Shown in pieces: positions 11,401 through 26,400 of a DNA stretch of 64,000 bases (its first letter is position 1; each line of letters begins with the position of its first letter). The DNA is from Zygaena filipendulae (Eukaryota; Arthropoda; Insecta; Lepidoptera; Zygaenidae): assembly GCA_907165275.2 (NCBI GenBank), contig OU015661.1, forward strand, positions 1,247,501 to 1,311,500, given 5' to 3'. A program made the position numbers and the translations under genes. The notes beneath the pieces were generated by a model. It did no database searches, was not told the origin of the DNA, and saw only the letters and a program-made list of their open reading frames with translations.

Positions 11401-14400
11401 ATCCTATTTCCTACCTAACTTCTATTCATAAAAACTAAAACTTGAAAGAGTTATCTACTCATCGATCAGTAATACTATTTATTATTAACTTATTATCAAG
11501 CGGCATAATTATCATCTATAGTATTTTAAAAACTCTGGATAGATTTAGGATCAATAAAGCTAGATAAATGGATCTTTAGATAAATGTATCTCGAGATAGA
11601 AAGATCGATCTAATAGAGAGTGAGAGAGAAAGAGATCGAAGATAGATGACTCGATCTGACATCTTATCATTCATCATTCAATCTGTTCCTTATTTTGTAT
11701 GATAATACGCTCTGGGTCTGACAGAGTCAGACGGAGTCGCGTACTTCAGAGTGTTCTTCGTCGAACCGCTGTAGACTGCAGATATGGTGATACAGAGGTA
11801 CAGTCACCAGCAGAACTATGTGAACACTTTTAACAGTCACTGTATCTTGTTGCCATAGTAATAAAGTTCACAGACTGACCAGTGTTACCACGCCACAAAT
11901 CCATGTGTATACGTCGACCGTATATTGGTGCAGTCGGTCGATCACCACGCCTACCCGGTTCGATTCCCAGTGAGGTGGACTTTAATCCTTGTACCCACAG
12001 GCAGCGGAAGGTGTGGGCGACGTGAGCGAACGCCCACGGCCTCGCGCCTGAGGGGCCTGGTAAGTCACTTCGCACCCAAAGACTCGCGCCTCAAAGGGCA
12101 AATACAAACTTCTGCACTCCTAAGTCGGTGGAATGACGAATTTTTTTATCGTTTAATAAATAAATAGTAATTTGGAACTGTCTTAAAATGTACCTCGCCC
12201 ACACACTATTTAGTATTGCGCCACCACTGCTTGTACCTCCGTATCACCGATAGCTACACCCCTATAGGTCGCAACCGATGGGAGTGTAGCCAGCATACAA
12301 GTGTAGCTAGAATAGGATATGTTGTGTGAGCGCGCGTGCGGCCGCCGAGGCTAACGGAACAGGAAGTAGAGCCTCGGCAGCGGCGTGCGCTAGATGGTGC
12401 GCGCGTGGGCGTGCCCGTGGGCGTGGGCGTGGGCGTGGGCGTGGGCGGGCTCACCGGCGCGCCGCCACTCGCGGCACAGCACGGCGCACGTGCCCGCCGC
12501 CAGCACCGCCAGCGTGCCCATCACCACGCACACCGCCGCCACCCACGTGCGCGTGTCGAACGACTCCGCGCCCTCCAGGAAGTGCTTGTACAGCTCTGGG
12601 GGGGGGGATTATTAATTTACATTACAGGCACGGTAAATGTTCAAACGATTATTATGTTGATTGATTGAACACAACTCAGCCATTGTGTGTTTGGCGCATC
12701 GCCTTGTTATCTTATACTGAATGGTTAGGTTAGGTTAGTACTGGTGACCAAGTCGGTGACCAAATACAAATGGTCAATCATCATCATAGATGCCACCATA
12801 TTTTGTCTTTGGCGCATCGCCGGCCGCTACCGCGGCACGCTCGCTCGGCCCGCGCGTCGTAGTCGATTGTCCAACCCTAACCTAACCTGGCGTAAATAAA
12901 TAAGAATTGATCCCAAAACCAACTTATACTAGCTGTCAGTGGTAAAACCTACCATATACTAAATTCTAATTTAGTAAAAGCCCGAAAAAAATGTCCCATT
13001 TTCGTAAAACCTTACATTTACCAACTCATGTCGGTAAATCCTAAGGCTTGCTCTTAAATCTTAGGATTTACCGTAGTTCGAGCTTTTACAGTAAAATATC
13101 TAGAGCTACTACGTACCTACTATATTATATAAGGTTATAGTCTGTAATAGGACATACGGCCGCACTCAGAGTCGACTTTAATGATTACTCAGTTAAGTAT
13201 AGATTTTTAAAACAAAACTGCCGCAATCAGAGACGTTCAGTAAATTAATGTTAGTTGGCATTTAATGGGATGTAACTTAATTAGTGAAATGCCAATTGAT
13301 AATAATTTATTAAACTTGTCTGATTGCGGCAGTTTTGTTTTAAAAATCTATACTTAACTAAGAAATCATTAAAGTCGACTCTGAGTGCGGCGGTTAGAGT
13401 GTTTTTTATTCCGGAATCCAAGGTTAACGCTGGCAAGCAGCTAGTAGCCGCAGCAGCTAGTGCCCGACACCCACCGGCCTCCTGGTCGCTGTGCAGCGTG
13501 GTGGCGAGCACCTCCACCGGCGGGCCGGGCCCGAGCGCGTTGCTCGCCCACACGCGAAACCAGTACGACGCGTTCGGCTCCAGGTGGTACACGTCTATCT
13601 GGCGCTGGCGAAAGAGACGAACGCAACCATCACAGTTCGCTTGTCAAACTCTTTTTTTCTTACGGACTTTTGCATATAATGCAACTGGCGAATGGCGAGT
13701 TTTGTTTTCTTCTATTAGCGTCGTTATACGGATCGAAACTGGTTTTATACAGGCCGTCCCACGGATGACCTGCATGGAGTGAAAGTACTTTGAATATTGT
13801 AGATGGACATTTTACTGAAAGAAGACATTTGATGATGACAGGGTGATTATTATTCTCATGTAACGGGTTCGATTCCCGATCAAACATGTAATTATTTAAA
13901 TATCTATGAATGCAGTTTAAATTGTTTTTCAAATTCAAAAAATATCTTCTTTCAGTAAAATGTTCCATCTACAATATTCAAGGTACTTTACCTCCATGTG
14001 GCATATCCAGGGGACATCCTGTATAAGGCGCTATAGATTACAAAATCACGTTGAAAACACAACGTTCACGTACAGAAATGAAACTTTCCTAACCACAAAG
14101 CAGATAGAAAAGACACCAACTAAGTCTAGTATGAAAATTAAAAACAGATGAAAACTGGTGTCGCCAACTTTTGCACACAAATCTATACAATCGGCTATTC
14201 GTCACGCGCGCCAAACATTCAATCACATAATGAAACGGGTTAATTGTTATAATGTCGGTTAGAAACAATGAGCAAGTTGACTAATTTTTTTTAGTCCGTC
14301 TTGTAGATTAATAAAAAATATTGGACAGGTATTTTTTATTTTTTTACGTAATCAAAAAATAACGGTGATACATTGAGTTGAAATTTCGCGTGACGTCACT

Positions 14401-17400
14401 ATTCGGACAGTTTGTATGGCGGTTTTAGCGGTTAGTGACGTCACGACCCCCTCACCCTAAACTTTAATGCACTTTATCTCTGTATATTTTAATTTATTTG
14501 AAATAGCAAAAAATACGTGTCTATTGTTTTTTTATTTTCTAACTGACGGACTAATTAGAATTTTGATTTTCAAAAGTAGTAAGCATCTCCATTGCACAGA
14601 CGTCAACTTAGATATCATTTTGCACAGCTACTCGACAGTCATAGCCTAAACAGGAATTAACTGTTCATCATGTTTGGGAAGTTTATGAGCATTTGCTCAT
14701 AAATGAGGCGTGGCGTGGCACGCTTACCCCGCCTTCGTTGCCTCTCTATTTGATAGGTATTAGGTATGTTATTATGTCAGCGATGTCAAGTTGCCAACTC
14801 ACCGAGTTGGGGCTGATGTGGTTGGGGCTGATCGGGCGCCAGGGCTCCAGCGTGTTGTTGACCGGCGCCGCCGAGCGGTACTGCGCGGTGAAGTCGAGGA
14901 TCGGGTGCCCGCCGTCGCCGGCCACGTTCCACAGGATCAGCGCGAGGATCGTCGACGCGTGCACCGTCACGTTCACCAGCGGCGGCGGCTCCGCTGGAAG
15001 CGGACACGCGGCAGACAGTCATCATCTCAGTCATCATATTATCTACCAGATGGCTCTGATGGGAACAAATAGTACTTAATCTATACTAATATTATAAAGA
15101 GCAAAAGTTTGTGAAATTGTGACGTTGTAGGGGGTAATCTCTGGATGTACTGAAGCAATTTTGAAATTTTTTTCATTTATAGGAAGCTTCAGTGATCCTG
15201 AGTGTCATTGGGTACTTTTTATTCCGGCATTCTCGCGGGAACTCCGAATTTTCCGCGGGTGAGTCAGCTAGTCTATACATATGTATAATAATGTTACATG
15301 ACATACCTAACATTAGTAGCGATCATTTTTCGATTGCAATCGGAGATCGGAAGCGGTTTCGCGATTGCAATATGCACGTTTTGACACCTACAATTTCTGG
15401 CGATCAACCAAATGAACATAATATTATTTATGTACTTAATTTTTTTTAAACGGCAATGTTTCCGATTGTAATTGGAAAATGCTAGCATCAAAAATGACGT
15501 CCTAATTGGCGCAGTAGGTCACCATGCCTACCGGTTAATTAAGAGGTTCCGGGTTCGATTCCCGGTGGGGGTGGACTTTGTGTGATGAACATGAACACTT
15601 TTCAGTTTGGGCGTGTTTATATATATGTGGTATTATTATTATTATTTATTTATTTATTTATTCAATCAAATTCCACAGCACATGACAGTAATTACAAATA
15701 TATACCACGTTTCCACGATTAAGCTTATAATAGCTTACCTACTGTGGGGTCAAGTAGATCCATGTGTTGTGAAGTGAATTATTATTATTACTAGCTGTCC
15801 CCCGCGATTTCATCCGCGGTAATTTCGGAGTTCCCGCGGTAATTCCGGGAAAAAAGTGCTGTAGTTTACGGTGATAAGCAGTTCCCCGCATTAATTCCGG
15901 AGTTCCCGCGGGAATTACGGGATAAAAATATCCTATCTTTTAAGTTGGACCATATTATAAATGGTTACAAAATTTTATCAAAATCCGTTCAGTAGTTTCG
16001 GAGTCCATCGCGGACAAACTACGTGACACGTGATTTATATATATTAAGATTTAAAGTTATAAACTACGATAATTGCCTACCGGATCAGTCTGCTCGCATC
16101 ACGTCTACACTGATCGACGACGGTCAACACCGAGTACTAACACATAGGTGGCAATGTCAACGCTCCGCTCCAATATTTGCCCGATGGAATAGCATATTAT
16201 CGATCACGGTCCGCGTCGAGGCGAGACGTTCTGTTTAATCAGTTTCGGCAGTGTTGGGGACTGGGGTTATGAGTAACAATCGCACAGTTACAAGTTACAA
16301 CCTATAACTATTAAGGTCCGTTAATGTCTACTGTAGACACGGAACGTGTACGCTCAATGTCTGTAGACAGTCTACAGACTTTGGTGGCAGAGATTAAACT
16401 TTGCATGCTAAATCTCCGAGATGAACGCGGGTGAAACCGCTGGGACCAGCTAGTTAAAAAAATAAGTGGAGCAACGATACAAAATAATTCAGACTGGCTT
16501 CCGCAAGTTTCAACAATGTATTCACGCCTGACTAACTCATAGAAACAGATTCGTCTTTGACCTTTAACATCGTCACAAATCACAATAGAAGTTCTGTCGT
16601 AAAATTAAAATAAAAAGAAATATTCAAATTTTTTTAAGAGAAATTTGTTAAATGTGACTCTTTCCGATAATTATCAGAGTAGGTACCTACTTGGTGTACT
16701 AAAAATTGCAATCTAGAAATAAGACCGCCTTTTTGCCATGTATTTCATTTGAGGTCAAATAAAGTAAATTGTATTGTGTTGTTTTTACAATTTGTAATTA
16801 TCAATTTTACTGCCTAAAACTTATCAAAATTGATTCAGTTGAAGAAAACAAAAGGAACTCTCGGTCCCTTCAATTAGAGTTTAGACAATTTGAGTTTTGA
16901 CAAAAATAATATTTCTTTTGGTAGTTAGTTTACGGTGAACTAACGGTTATTCCAATTTAACGATTACATAATTTATCCTAAAATTGGTCAATTAAACCGA
17001 GTAAACATCAATTAGGTATATAATAACAAGAGCAGATTGGGGCTATTTAGACACTCCTGTTAAAGGTAGGTACTACTTATACGTTAACCATGACCATTAC
17101 CTTTAGAGCTCACCGTTTTCATTGCCAGCTCTGAATCAGGTGAAATGGGCAAAAGGAGAGGCATATGATGGGTCAACTTGTGATGGGCGGTAAATAATGA
17201 CGAGTCATCAAGCGACCTTGTCTGTATGATCGTCCTCTTTTGTTGGGTTACAACGCTGACGGAAACTAGGGTAGCCATGAATGGTATAATAATATTTGTT
17301 AAAAAAACACAAGTTAGTTAAATGGCATGGACATGATGTAATACAGTATCAGTTGAAAAGAACGTTCAACGTATAAGAGGCATCCAAAATAACTTTGAAA

Positions 17401-20400
17401 GTCATTTCTTCGACCACCCCATATAAATAAAAACATAACTGATTTTAGAATGTATAAATGATTTAACGTTTTAGGCGGGAATCGAAAATGGCGGTTCTGT
17501 AATTTTCGTTTCGACAAAAAATTGTTAAAAATAGATTTTTCCAATTTTAAACCGAACAACGATGCGAATATACAATATACCTAATATACAATATATTATT
17601 TTATTTCAAATTAGCTAAATGAACGCGAAAGTCCGTATTAAGAAAAAGAAGAACAACGATTTAAAACATGGTAACTAATTCCATGATTTCTTTATATTGT
17701 TTGCGATGAAAATATCTATTTAGTATTTTGCAAAATAATTTTTCGATACTGCGCCAGACACGGCACCATTGTTTATTGACATTACGCTCGAGCGACTGAA
17801 GTTTATCATGTTATTTATTTTACTAGCTGATTCCCGCAGCTCTGTTTTTAATAATTTTTAAAAACATGGTCAACATACCTACCTTGCAAGTAATTCCACC
17901 AGATTGCTCGGTGGCTGTGCCGGCGAGGCGCGGGCGTAATCATAGGATTGCTGTATTGTTCCAAGATATTTAACTATAAATACCACGATCCTCGACTTAT
18001 AAACATATTTCCTCTCGTTCCTCCTAAAGATGAAAGTAGACACAAATTTGTAAAAGTCCGCCGGCCGCCGGCTAAAGACGTGAATAACAATCCGTTTCCC
18101 AAGTAAACAAAGACAAAATTTAGATCAAAGATCATATTATAATCACTATACGTTTAGATAATCATTTTACTCCTACGTAGTAGATACATATTGAAGAAGA
18201 AACTGACTACCTGTCTGATAAATCGACGGAAAGCACGCGTGCCAACTGCTAATTCTTATACTTCTAGAAACTCGTTTGACACAAGGTTTATAGCGTATGG
18301 CTAGGAAACGTTTTCCATAGTTCAATCCCTATAAAACAGTAAAATAGGAATTTAAAGTTTGTTGGGAGACATTTTTTGACATGATCTTGTATGTAGGTAC
18401 TTTATGGGTACTAATATGTTAGCTAAGAAGAGACTATCAGCCCATAGTTCCCGCGGGAAACCAGAAATTCATGCGGCTGAACTCACGAGGTAATTTTTTA
18501 AATTTACAACTTACAACGTTGCAAAGGGAAATTAAAGGTCGGACGACGTACGATGGGACGGAAAATGTATTTCCTATTGCAATCAAACAGAGTACCCACT
18601 ACTCGCATATTTACCTAGTTGATTGAAGTAACACGTAGATAGGTACGGTGTAAATATAAAATGGAAGCCAGTGCGTGTTTGGTATTATCTTCCACGAAAA
18701 GTTATCCTTATAATTGATTGAGGGACCGATGTGTATTAATTTGAAATTGTTAAAGGTGTCGTTAAATTTAATAGGGGCCTTTGTATTCCCATGCCACCAA
18801 TAAAGAAAAACGTTAAGCAATTAGAAACTCTTTTAATCAAAAAACAAATATAGCAATTCTCATTAGGGACGAGGCGTCAACGCCGTCATTTGTTTTCGTG
18901 TTACTTTTTATTGTTGGTTTTAGAGAATACTTATACTTATAAGGTCAGATGAGTTGATTCCTTCGGTCCATCTTAGCTCCAAGATATTGCAATGTCAAAG
19001 ATACATACAGTCAATGATATTATAGGTAATTATTTAGGCAGCAAACAATACGTGTTTATTATTTGATTACCTACTATTTAACTGACGGATTAAATATCAT
19101 TATGCCCCTTATCCCTAAACTTTATCTGCTAAGTGCTAATGGATATGTAGTAGAAGTGTTCCCTGTTGCTAAACCGACTATATTTATTTTCATCCAGTCG
19201 TGTAGTAACTATCTTGACGACCCGATTGGCGCAATGGTCACCATGCCTGCCCGCTAATCAAGAGGTTCCGGGTTCGATTCCCGGTGTGGGTGGACTTTGT
19301 GTGATGAACACAGGGTTCCATTTTCCAGTCTGAGTATAATATATGTAAAAATATGTGTAGTATTTATACCACGTTTGCTTGGTTTCCACGACACAAGCTT
19401 ATAGCTTAGTGTGGGATCAAGTAGATCTGTGTGTTGTGAAGTGGATTATTATTATTATTTATTATCTACGAGTAAACATCAATTATGTAATTAGCTGAAT
19501 ACAACGACTATTAAATTAGGGCATTTAGTATGCAAGATAACACGCGATCATAAAATAAGCAAAGTAAACTTGTCATTTAGTATTGCAAATAACCACTCAT
19601 ATACATAGACAATCATTCTAGGTTTTAATCATTGATATAAGTAAATCAATGGTTTTAATATACAAAATTGTCCTCAATAATCAATATTGTAATTTTTTTA
19701 AAATTAAAGTACTAATTAGGTTTTTTTAACACCTAAAAATCAAATCGACTTGTAATTTTGTATATTGGACATGGGAAATTTAGGATAAAGACCAAACACA
19801 AATGTAAGTAGGTACAGCTGAATAAGATCATTGGATGCTATTTTTTTTAATGCTAAGTTCCACTCTATCATGCTCATCTAGCTCACGCTGCATCAATTAG
19901 TCAAACAATTACTTTTAATTAATTAATGCTAAGATCGACTTTATCATGGAAAGTAGTCACTCTCTCCAAGCTGTATGAATCAGTTGAATAATTACTTTTA
20001 ATGCTAAGATCGACTGTATCATGGGAAGTAGTCGCGCCAATCTCCAAGTAGTCACCCTTTTCAATAAGATGTGTCAGTCAGTTAAATAATTACTTTTAAA
20101 GTTTTAATGATAAGATCGACTCTATAATGAAAAGCAGTCACTCTCTCCAAGCTGTGTCGATCAGTTGAACAATTACTTTTAATGCTAAGATCGACTCTAT
20201 CATGAAAAGCAGTCTTCACATTGTGTCGATCAGTTAAATAATTATTTTTAATGCTAAGATCGACTCTATCATGGAAAGTAGTCACTCTCTCCAAGCTGTG
20301 TCGATCAGTTGAACAATTACTTTTAATGCTAAGATCGACTCTATCATGAAAAGCAGTCTTCACATTGTGTCGATCAGTTAAATAATTATTTTTAATGCTA

Positions 20401-23400
20401 AGATCGACTCTATCATGGAAAGTATGCACTCTCTCCAAGCTGTGTCAATCAGTTAAACAATTACTTTTAATGCTAAGATCGAGTCTATCATGGAAAACAG
20501 TCTTCACGCTGTGTCGATAACTTAAATAATTACATTTATTGCTAAAGTATAGTCTCTTTCTCCACGGCGCGTCAATCAATGAGTAAAATACTCACTTTTT
20601 ATTGTGAGATTGACTCTGTCAATAAAAGCAGTCTCATTCTCGACGTAGCACTCGTATACGCCGGCGTCTTCTTCTTCCACGAGAACTATCAGCAGACCAC
20701 CGTCCGCCTGCAACAAATATTTGTCATTTCTAAATGAAAAATCGTCGTGAAACCATACCTAACACACAAACAAAGTCACATTCGCATTTATAATCATATT
20801 AATTGTTTTTTTTTTAGAAAACAGACCTATTTAGGCGTGTCCAAATAATTTGCCTTACTTAGCTTGGGTTATATAACAAATAATCAGTATCGGAGTAGGT
20901 ACCTACCTAAACGCAGAGGCAAGTCCTCAATCCCATTAAATATTATCGATAATGTTATTACACAAAGGTTATTGGGTCATGTCATTGTTAAAAGGTTCCA
21001 TAAATAAAATAGATACTTCACAAAAATTATAGCCATGACTTGTAATGCCTCATGACTAAATGAAATGGAAGTGTTAATTTTTTTGTCTGTCTATCACTTC
21101 GATCAAAGGTCTGTACTAAACAATTTAAATCTAAAATCTAAATGTGAAAAATAATCTACCTTGAACTCAAAACGTTTGTACCTATTGGTATACCGACTTA
21201 AAAAAAGGAGACGTGTTATTATGACGTATATTATGTAGGATAGCGCTTACATTCAAAAAATATCACATTATATTGCGGGAAAATCTTAGACCACGTGACG
21301 TGAACGAAGTCTCAGTCAGCTAGTACCTAGTATTTATCATACATAAAAATTAATTGCTGTTCGTTTGTCTCGCTAAAACTCGAGAATGGCTCGCTCGACC
21401 GATGTGAATAATTCTTTTTTTGTTTGAGTTTGTAACTATTAGGATAAGGTTTGTATTAAAGAAAATAATAATATTATGTATCTCAAAGTTCTTATTAAGT
21501 CGAAAACTCGTTAACTTGATTTTTTTTGCATTTCCCATGACATCCGAATTATAGAGACTCCACTGTAATGATAATATCTAATAATAAACTCTTTATTGAA
21601 CACCACTAAAATATACAATTTAAAAAAATTAGAGTTCTTGCGGAAATTCCGAAACTCACGCAGGTGAAATCGCGGGCACAGCTCTGAATACAGCAGTTCT
21701 GAATACAAATGTTTTGTCGTTGAGTCTCACTAGACATCGTAACATCGACAAATCGTCATTCCACGGCGTATTAATGAGGTAAGTACGTACAAAAAACTAA
21801 TAACCTAGACTAGAACCTACTTCTTTCCACCAAAAAAACGACTAGATACGTTTCAGAAATAAATTAAGTCTAACTAAACAGACCGCCTAATGTTTTAATG
21901 GTCGATAAATCACGAATTCCGGTTACCGAGGTGTTTAATGAAAAAATATCCACAAAAACGAAACGCGAGCATTAGGTATACAAAAATAAATTGCCGGAGA
22001 GAAATATTCACACCCAAATTCATTCATCGTTCGTAATACATTTTATTTTACCTTTTGTAATAAAAATGATTTTAAATCCATACATTTTCTAATCGAGAAA
22101 AGCACATCAAAAAGCGTGTCTGCATTTTAATTATGGAGTCAACTAGTATCACAGCAATGTTAATCACTTTACTTATAAATATTTTCGGAGCAAATACATT
22201 CTGAAGTACATTCAGAATTCAGATACGGGGAAAAGTAACATCAAATTACATTACACATTACATTGTCCCATAATTTTCAAACGAACCGGCATCGGCACAG
22301 CGGATGTCAACTAATTAGACTGCAGCCGACCGAAGCTTAGATGAGTCCTTTGATAAAGGGATCGTAATAAAAAGTATGAATTCACAAAATCGTTGTTAAA
22401 ATTAATGAAAAGGGTCTGCTTGTATCAAAAATAAGGCTTTCAATTTGGATTGCTATTTTTTTTAGACCCAACAAATGAAATATCCAATGCCAAAGGAAAA
22501 GCTTGAAAACATTGCTATTATTATTGATTTTTTGAAGGTATTATAAGACGTAGACAATAATGTGAAAAATATTTATTTATGTATAGTAATTAAGTTGTTT
22601 AACAATAAGAAGTAAATAGTTAAAGCTTGACCATTCCCGCGCATCGCGTTATTGGATAAATTAAAAAATTACAGCGTAATTCATTTTATTCGCAGCACCC
22701 TTGGTTGAGTGGTTAGCGAACCTGCCTGCTGTGCCAATTGTCGTAGGTTGATTCCTCGCGTGAGGGTAGGTTATTCTCGTGTATCGTTTATATAGCCACA
22801 TGGTCAATCTATTAGGTTATTATGACTATATAACGTCAAATATTTTTTACACAAAGCAATATTCTTCGAGCGACAATCGTTGATACACAAAAAAAACGTG
22901 TATGGACAAGCAAAAACTTTTTATGTAAAATAAATTGCCTCTTTTCTTATTTGTTTAAAGTTCGCTATTGTAGTAGAACTAATACCGGCAAATATTTAGC
23001 TACATATTTTTCGATTCTCTTGTTAGAGTAATCGAATAAAAATAAAGTATCGAATAAAAGTAAAACATTCGAAGCTAGTTTATAAAGTTCGAGAAACATA
23101 ATTATTGTCAACAGCTATTGGACCCTTGTGTGCTGAGTCAAAAGACCACAATATACATAGTAGAGAAGTGTAGAGACTAGAGGTGTAACTATAAATTACA
23201 ATTTTAACTCCTTATTGTTTATGGACATTGTTTATATACAGGATGTAAGGTATGCGTACGGAACGTATTAAAAATCTCGAGTTTATATATTTTTTTAAAG
23301 CACTGATAAATAATATATAGAAAAACTTATATTAAAACGGGGGTTTAGGCGGGTGAATGACCTTTACATTTGATTTGACGGCGCTTCAGCGGCAATACAG

Positions 23401-26400
23401 GGAGAGGGGCATTGAATGACCCTTAGGGCACAGATAATATAACACTATAATAGTCCTTGGGGTCTGATCCGTCAGCGCGTCGGCATCGTGCGCGCTCTAT
23501 TTTTGTGATTATTTAAAAAAACTTACGTAAAATCAATACAATCATATAAACGTGAAAATTTAACAAACTCACATTCGCATTTACAATATTAGAATAGAAT
23601 ACAATGTTATAGAAGTTTATCGAATATTTGAAGTAAGTATGTAAGGTTTTGTTTTGATAGTGTCGTTCGCTATCAAACAGCGCGATCGGCCTCCAGGTGG
23701 GCTGGGTATAGATTTCGCGACCTTGGGCGTCGAAGCGAAGCCTCGTGAGTAGGTAGGTGCGGATCGATATGAGGTCTCGCCACTCGCCCGGCACTCGTTG
23801 GCGCTCCATTCGAGTGCCATCGTGGACGGCATCACCTCGCGGACGGGTACGGGGCGGTCTCGAGCGGACGAGTGGCGTCCAAGTGGCACCCGCGGAAGGG
23901 GTTCATGATAGCGCGCAGTGAAGCGTTTGTAGTTGAGGAGTGAATCTCTCACTCCTGGAGATTTGATTTGATACCTAAACAACTATTAAATCTCTCGGGA
24001 ACTCTTTGATCCAGTATTAAAAGTATCCTTTGTAAGAGATACTCCAGCTTTCTATCACTGAAAGAATTTTTAGAACCAGGTCAGTAGTTCTATTATAGAG
24101 ATTAACTCCTACAAACAAACAAACTTTACCTCTAAAACATAATATAAGCATTAGACACTGAATAAATAGTAGGTACTAGTATATAAGTCGAAGGAAGAAA
24201 GTAAAAACGACGGAATTTTCAACCCTACAAATCGATCAATCATAAAATTTCTTCTAAAAAATCACCAGCCAGTTGTAAACAATGGGCATGTTGACAATTT
24301 TTTTTTTATAGTCCGTTTTTGTTAGTCCGTCTATTGTTTTTTTATTTTCTGACGGACTAATTAGAATTTTGATTTTCAAAAGTAGTCCACATCCCCATTC
24401 GTAATAAATTGAAAGCAAGTCGAGATTTCTGGTATTTGCTTACTTCAGATATTGAAAAGATGAAGAAAGTCTAAAAGCGAGCACAAAGAATAAAGAAAGA
24501 TATCCATAAAGAGCAATTTAAAATGGCGGAGGGTATAAAATATATTTTGGAAACATCAATTTCGAACTGGTAACTGTAATAACATCGGACGATAACAGTA
24601 AAGGTACCTACTCGTAATCTTTTGTCGGTGAATTTTTATGCAATTCAATTAAAATTTCGCGGGAGCTGAGCAGAGTTCTTGGGGTGGGCTAAGCCGTCCA
24701 AGTACTCACTTCCTTTCCAATCTCCCCACTCTGCCAGTACGTACAATATCGGTTCGAGTTTTTCTTTTCGCTTCGAAGAAGAAACATAAAATCAATCTTA
24801 TATGACTCATATTTCGTACACAATTTTCGGAGGATATATGAGTATACTTACATAGATATTCATCATATAACCTATAATCGACGTAAATTAGATCAGTAAT
24901 TAAAAAAAATTATCAAACCGACTTCAAGAGTTCCGTTATCTGTCTCAGAAACTATTCATCAGATCCACATGAAATTTAAACGGGACTATTTCGGAATACA
25001 CCGCTTTCGAACAAAAGTATTTTGCAAATCCCTCTATATATGACGGAGTTATGCCCGAACATACATAAAAAAATACAAACATCCGAATTGATAACCTTCT
25101 CCTTTTTGAAGTCGGTTAAAAATGATGAAAATTTTTCATTGTCTACGTTTCCTGGTTATTGCAAAATTTAATGAAGTCATGGACTTTTAAAATCGATTGT
25201 TTTACGGATTCGGACAATCCGAAATCTATTTAGTATTCGACAGCAGATTCATCAGAGCTATGAATTTGTCGATTGGCGTCATTGTTTTCCAGATTTATTT
25301 CAGTTAGAAGGTTACGCCTAATTTTTTGTAATTAATAATAACTATTGCGTTCATTTTTAACTACCGTCGCCCACCAATCACCATTTACGCATAGTCGGGG
25401 CGAGTCGTAAACGCTTTACAAGCCGCCGCCGTTAAAACTGGCGACACTATAAAATATATTTTGTTTCATTTTCAGGTTACAACTTTACAAGCGATAGCGT
25501 TCGGAGAAGTATGAATATAGGTTCGGATTTAATGAATATAGGTTTAATAACTTTTTTGTTGGTTTGTTTAGAAAAATATGCTGGTATTACGAAACTACTT
25601 CTGAACGGGTTTGAATGAAACTTGTCTGCCAATAAATAAATAAATAATAAATGCAGCCTAGGTCTTGAGTAAGCGTGTACACTATTTCATAAAGAATACG
25701 TGTAGGTGTGAAATTACTTTTAGGAAAGAGTGCATTTAATGAAAAATTAGTTTAGTGAACACGATAAAATACTACATTGTCGCTGAAAGCGCATTCTTCT
25801 TTCACCTCAATACGCATCTAATCTTAGAAGTCGTGGATTATAAATAAATAAATAAAAATAAAAAAAAAAAATAAAAAAAAAAAAAAAAAAAGCCTTTTAT
25901 TTCATACTACACGCTAACTTATAAAACATGAATTCTTAAAAAGTTTTTTTTTTTTTTTTACAATATGTTTATTTTATTTTTAATTTAATACAACTTAGTA
26001 AGTAAGAACCCCTCATTCGAAGGTAAAGGCCTCCTCTAGAGATTGCCAAGCGTCTCTGTTCTCCGCTATCTCCATCCACTGTTCGCCAGCCACTTGTATA
26101 ATGTCATCTGCCCATCGGGCAGCTGGTCTGCCTCTCTTTCTTGTGCCTGGTGGTCCCTTCCAGCAAGTCAGCCTGTGTGTCCATCGGTTGTCTTTTAATC
26201 TTGCAACGTGACCAGCCCAGCGCCACTTAAGTTTTTTGCTGTGATATAATGCATCGATAACTTCTGTCTTTTTCCTAATAATGTTATGTGATATTTTTTG
26301 AATTCTCTTAATCTTTAGTATACTTCTCTCCATGCTCCTTTGACATGATCTAATTTTTGTTCTCGCTCGATGAGTAAGCTTCCATGTTTGACAAGCGTAG

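Larger units (their letters stand above)
8443..12454 (-). other. Intron 6 of the Ig/FN3 gene
   Basis: About 4 kb and mostly AT-rich with no recognised coding sequence. It contains a Rep-G-like stretch (about 11755-11930), a diverged SINE-like head at 11925-12060, and GTGGGC hexanucleotide repeats next to the donor at 12406-12450. Confidence 0.6.
14994..20595 (-). other. Intron 3 of the Ig/FN3 gene
   Basis: 5.6 kb. It holds Rep-A copies (15079-15270, 15791-16055, fragments near 16420 and 18440), SINE-1 copies (15499-15790, 19218-19465), and the exon-derived tandem array (19848-20595). The rest is AT-rich with nothing recognised. Confidence 0.6.

Noticed and set aside
12720..12900. TTAGG-like runs facing each other, similar to insect telomere repeats
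   Set aside because: Only about three imperfect units on each side, inside a gene intron. Too short for an interstitial telomere array.
15499..15570. Possible tRNA genes at the SINE heads (15.5, 19.2 and 57.7 kb)
   Set aside because: A and B boxes are present, but acceptor and anticodon stems do not pair properly, and each continues into the same SINE body.
20082..20438. 118-codon repetitive minus-strand frame as a separate gene
   Set aside because: It is the exon-derived array. It has no start context, signal or splice partners, and the exon beside it is followed by an in-frame stop.
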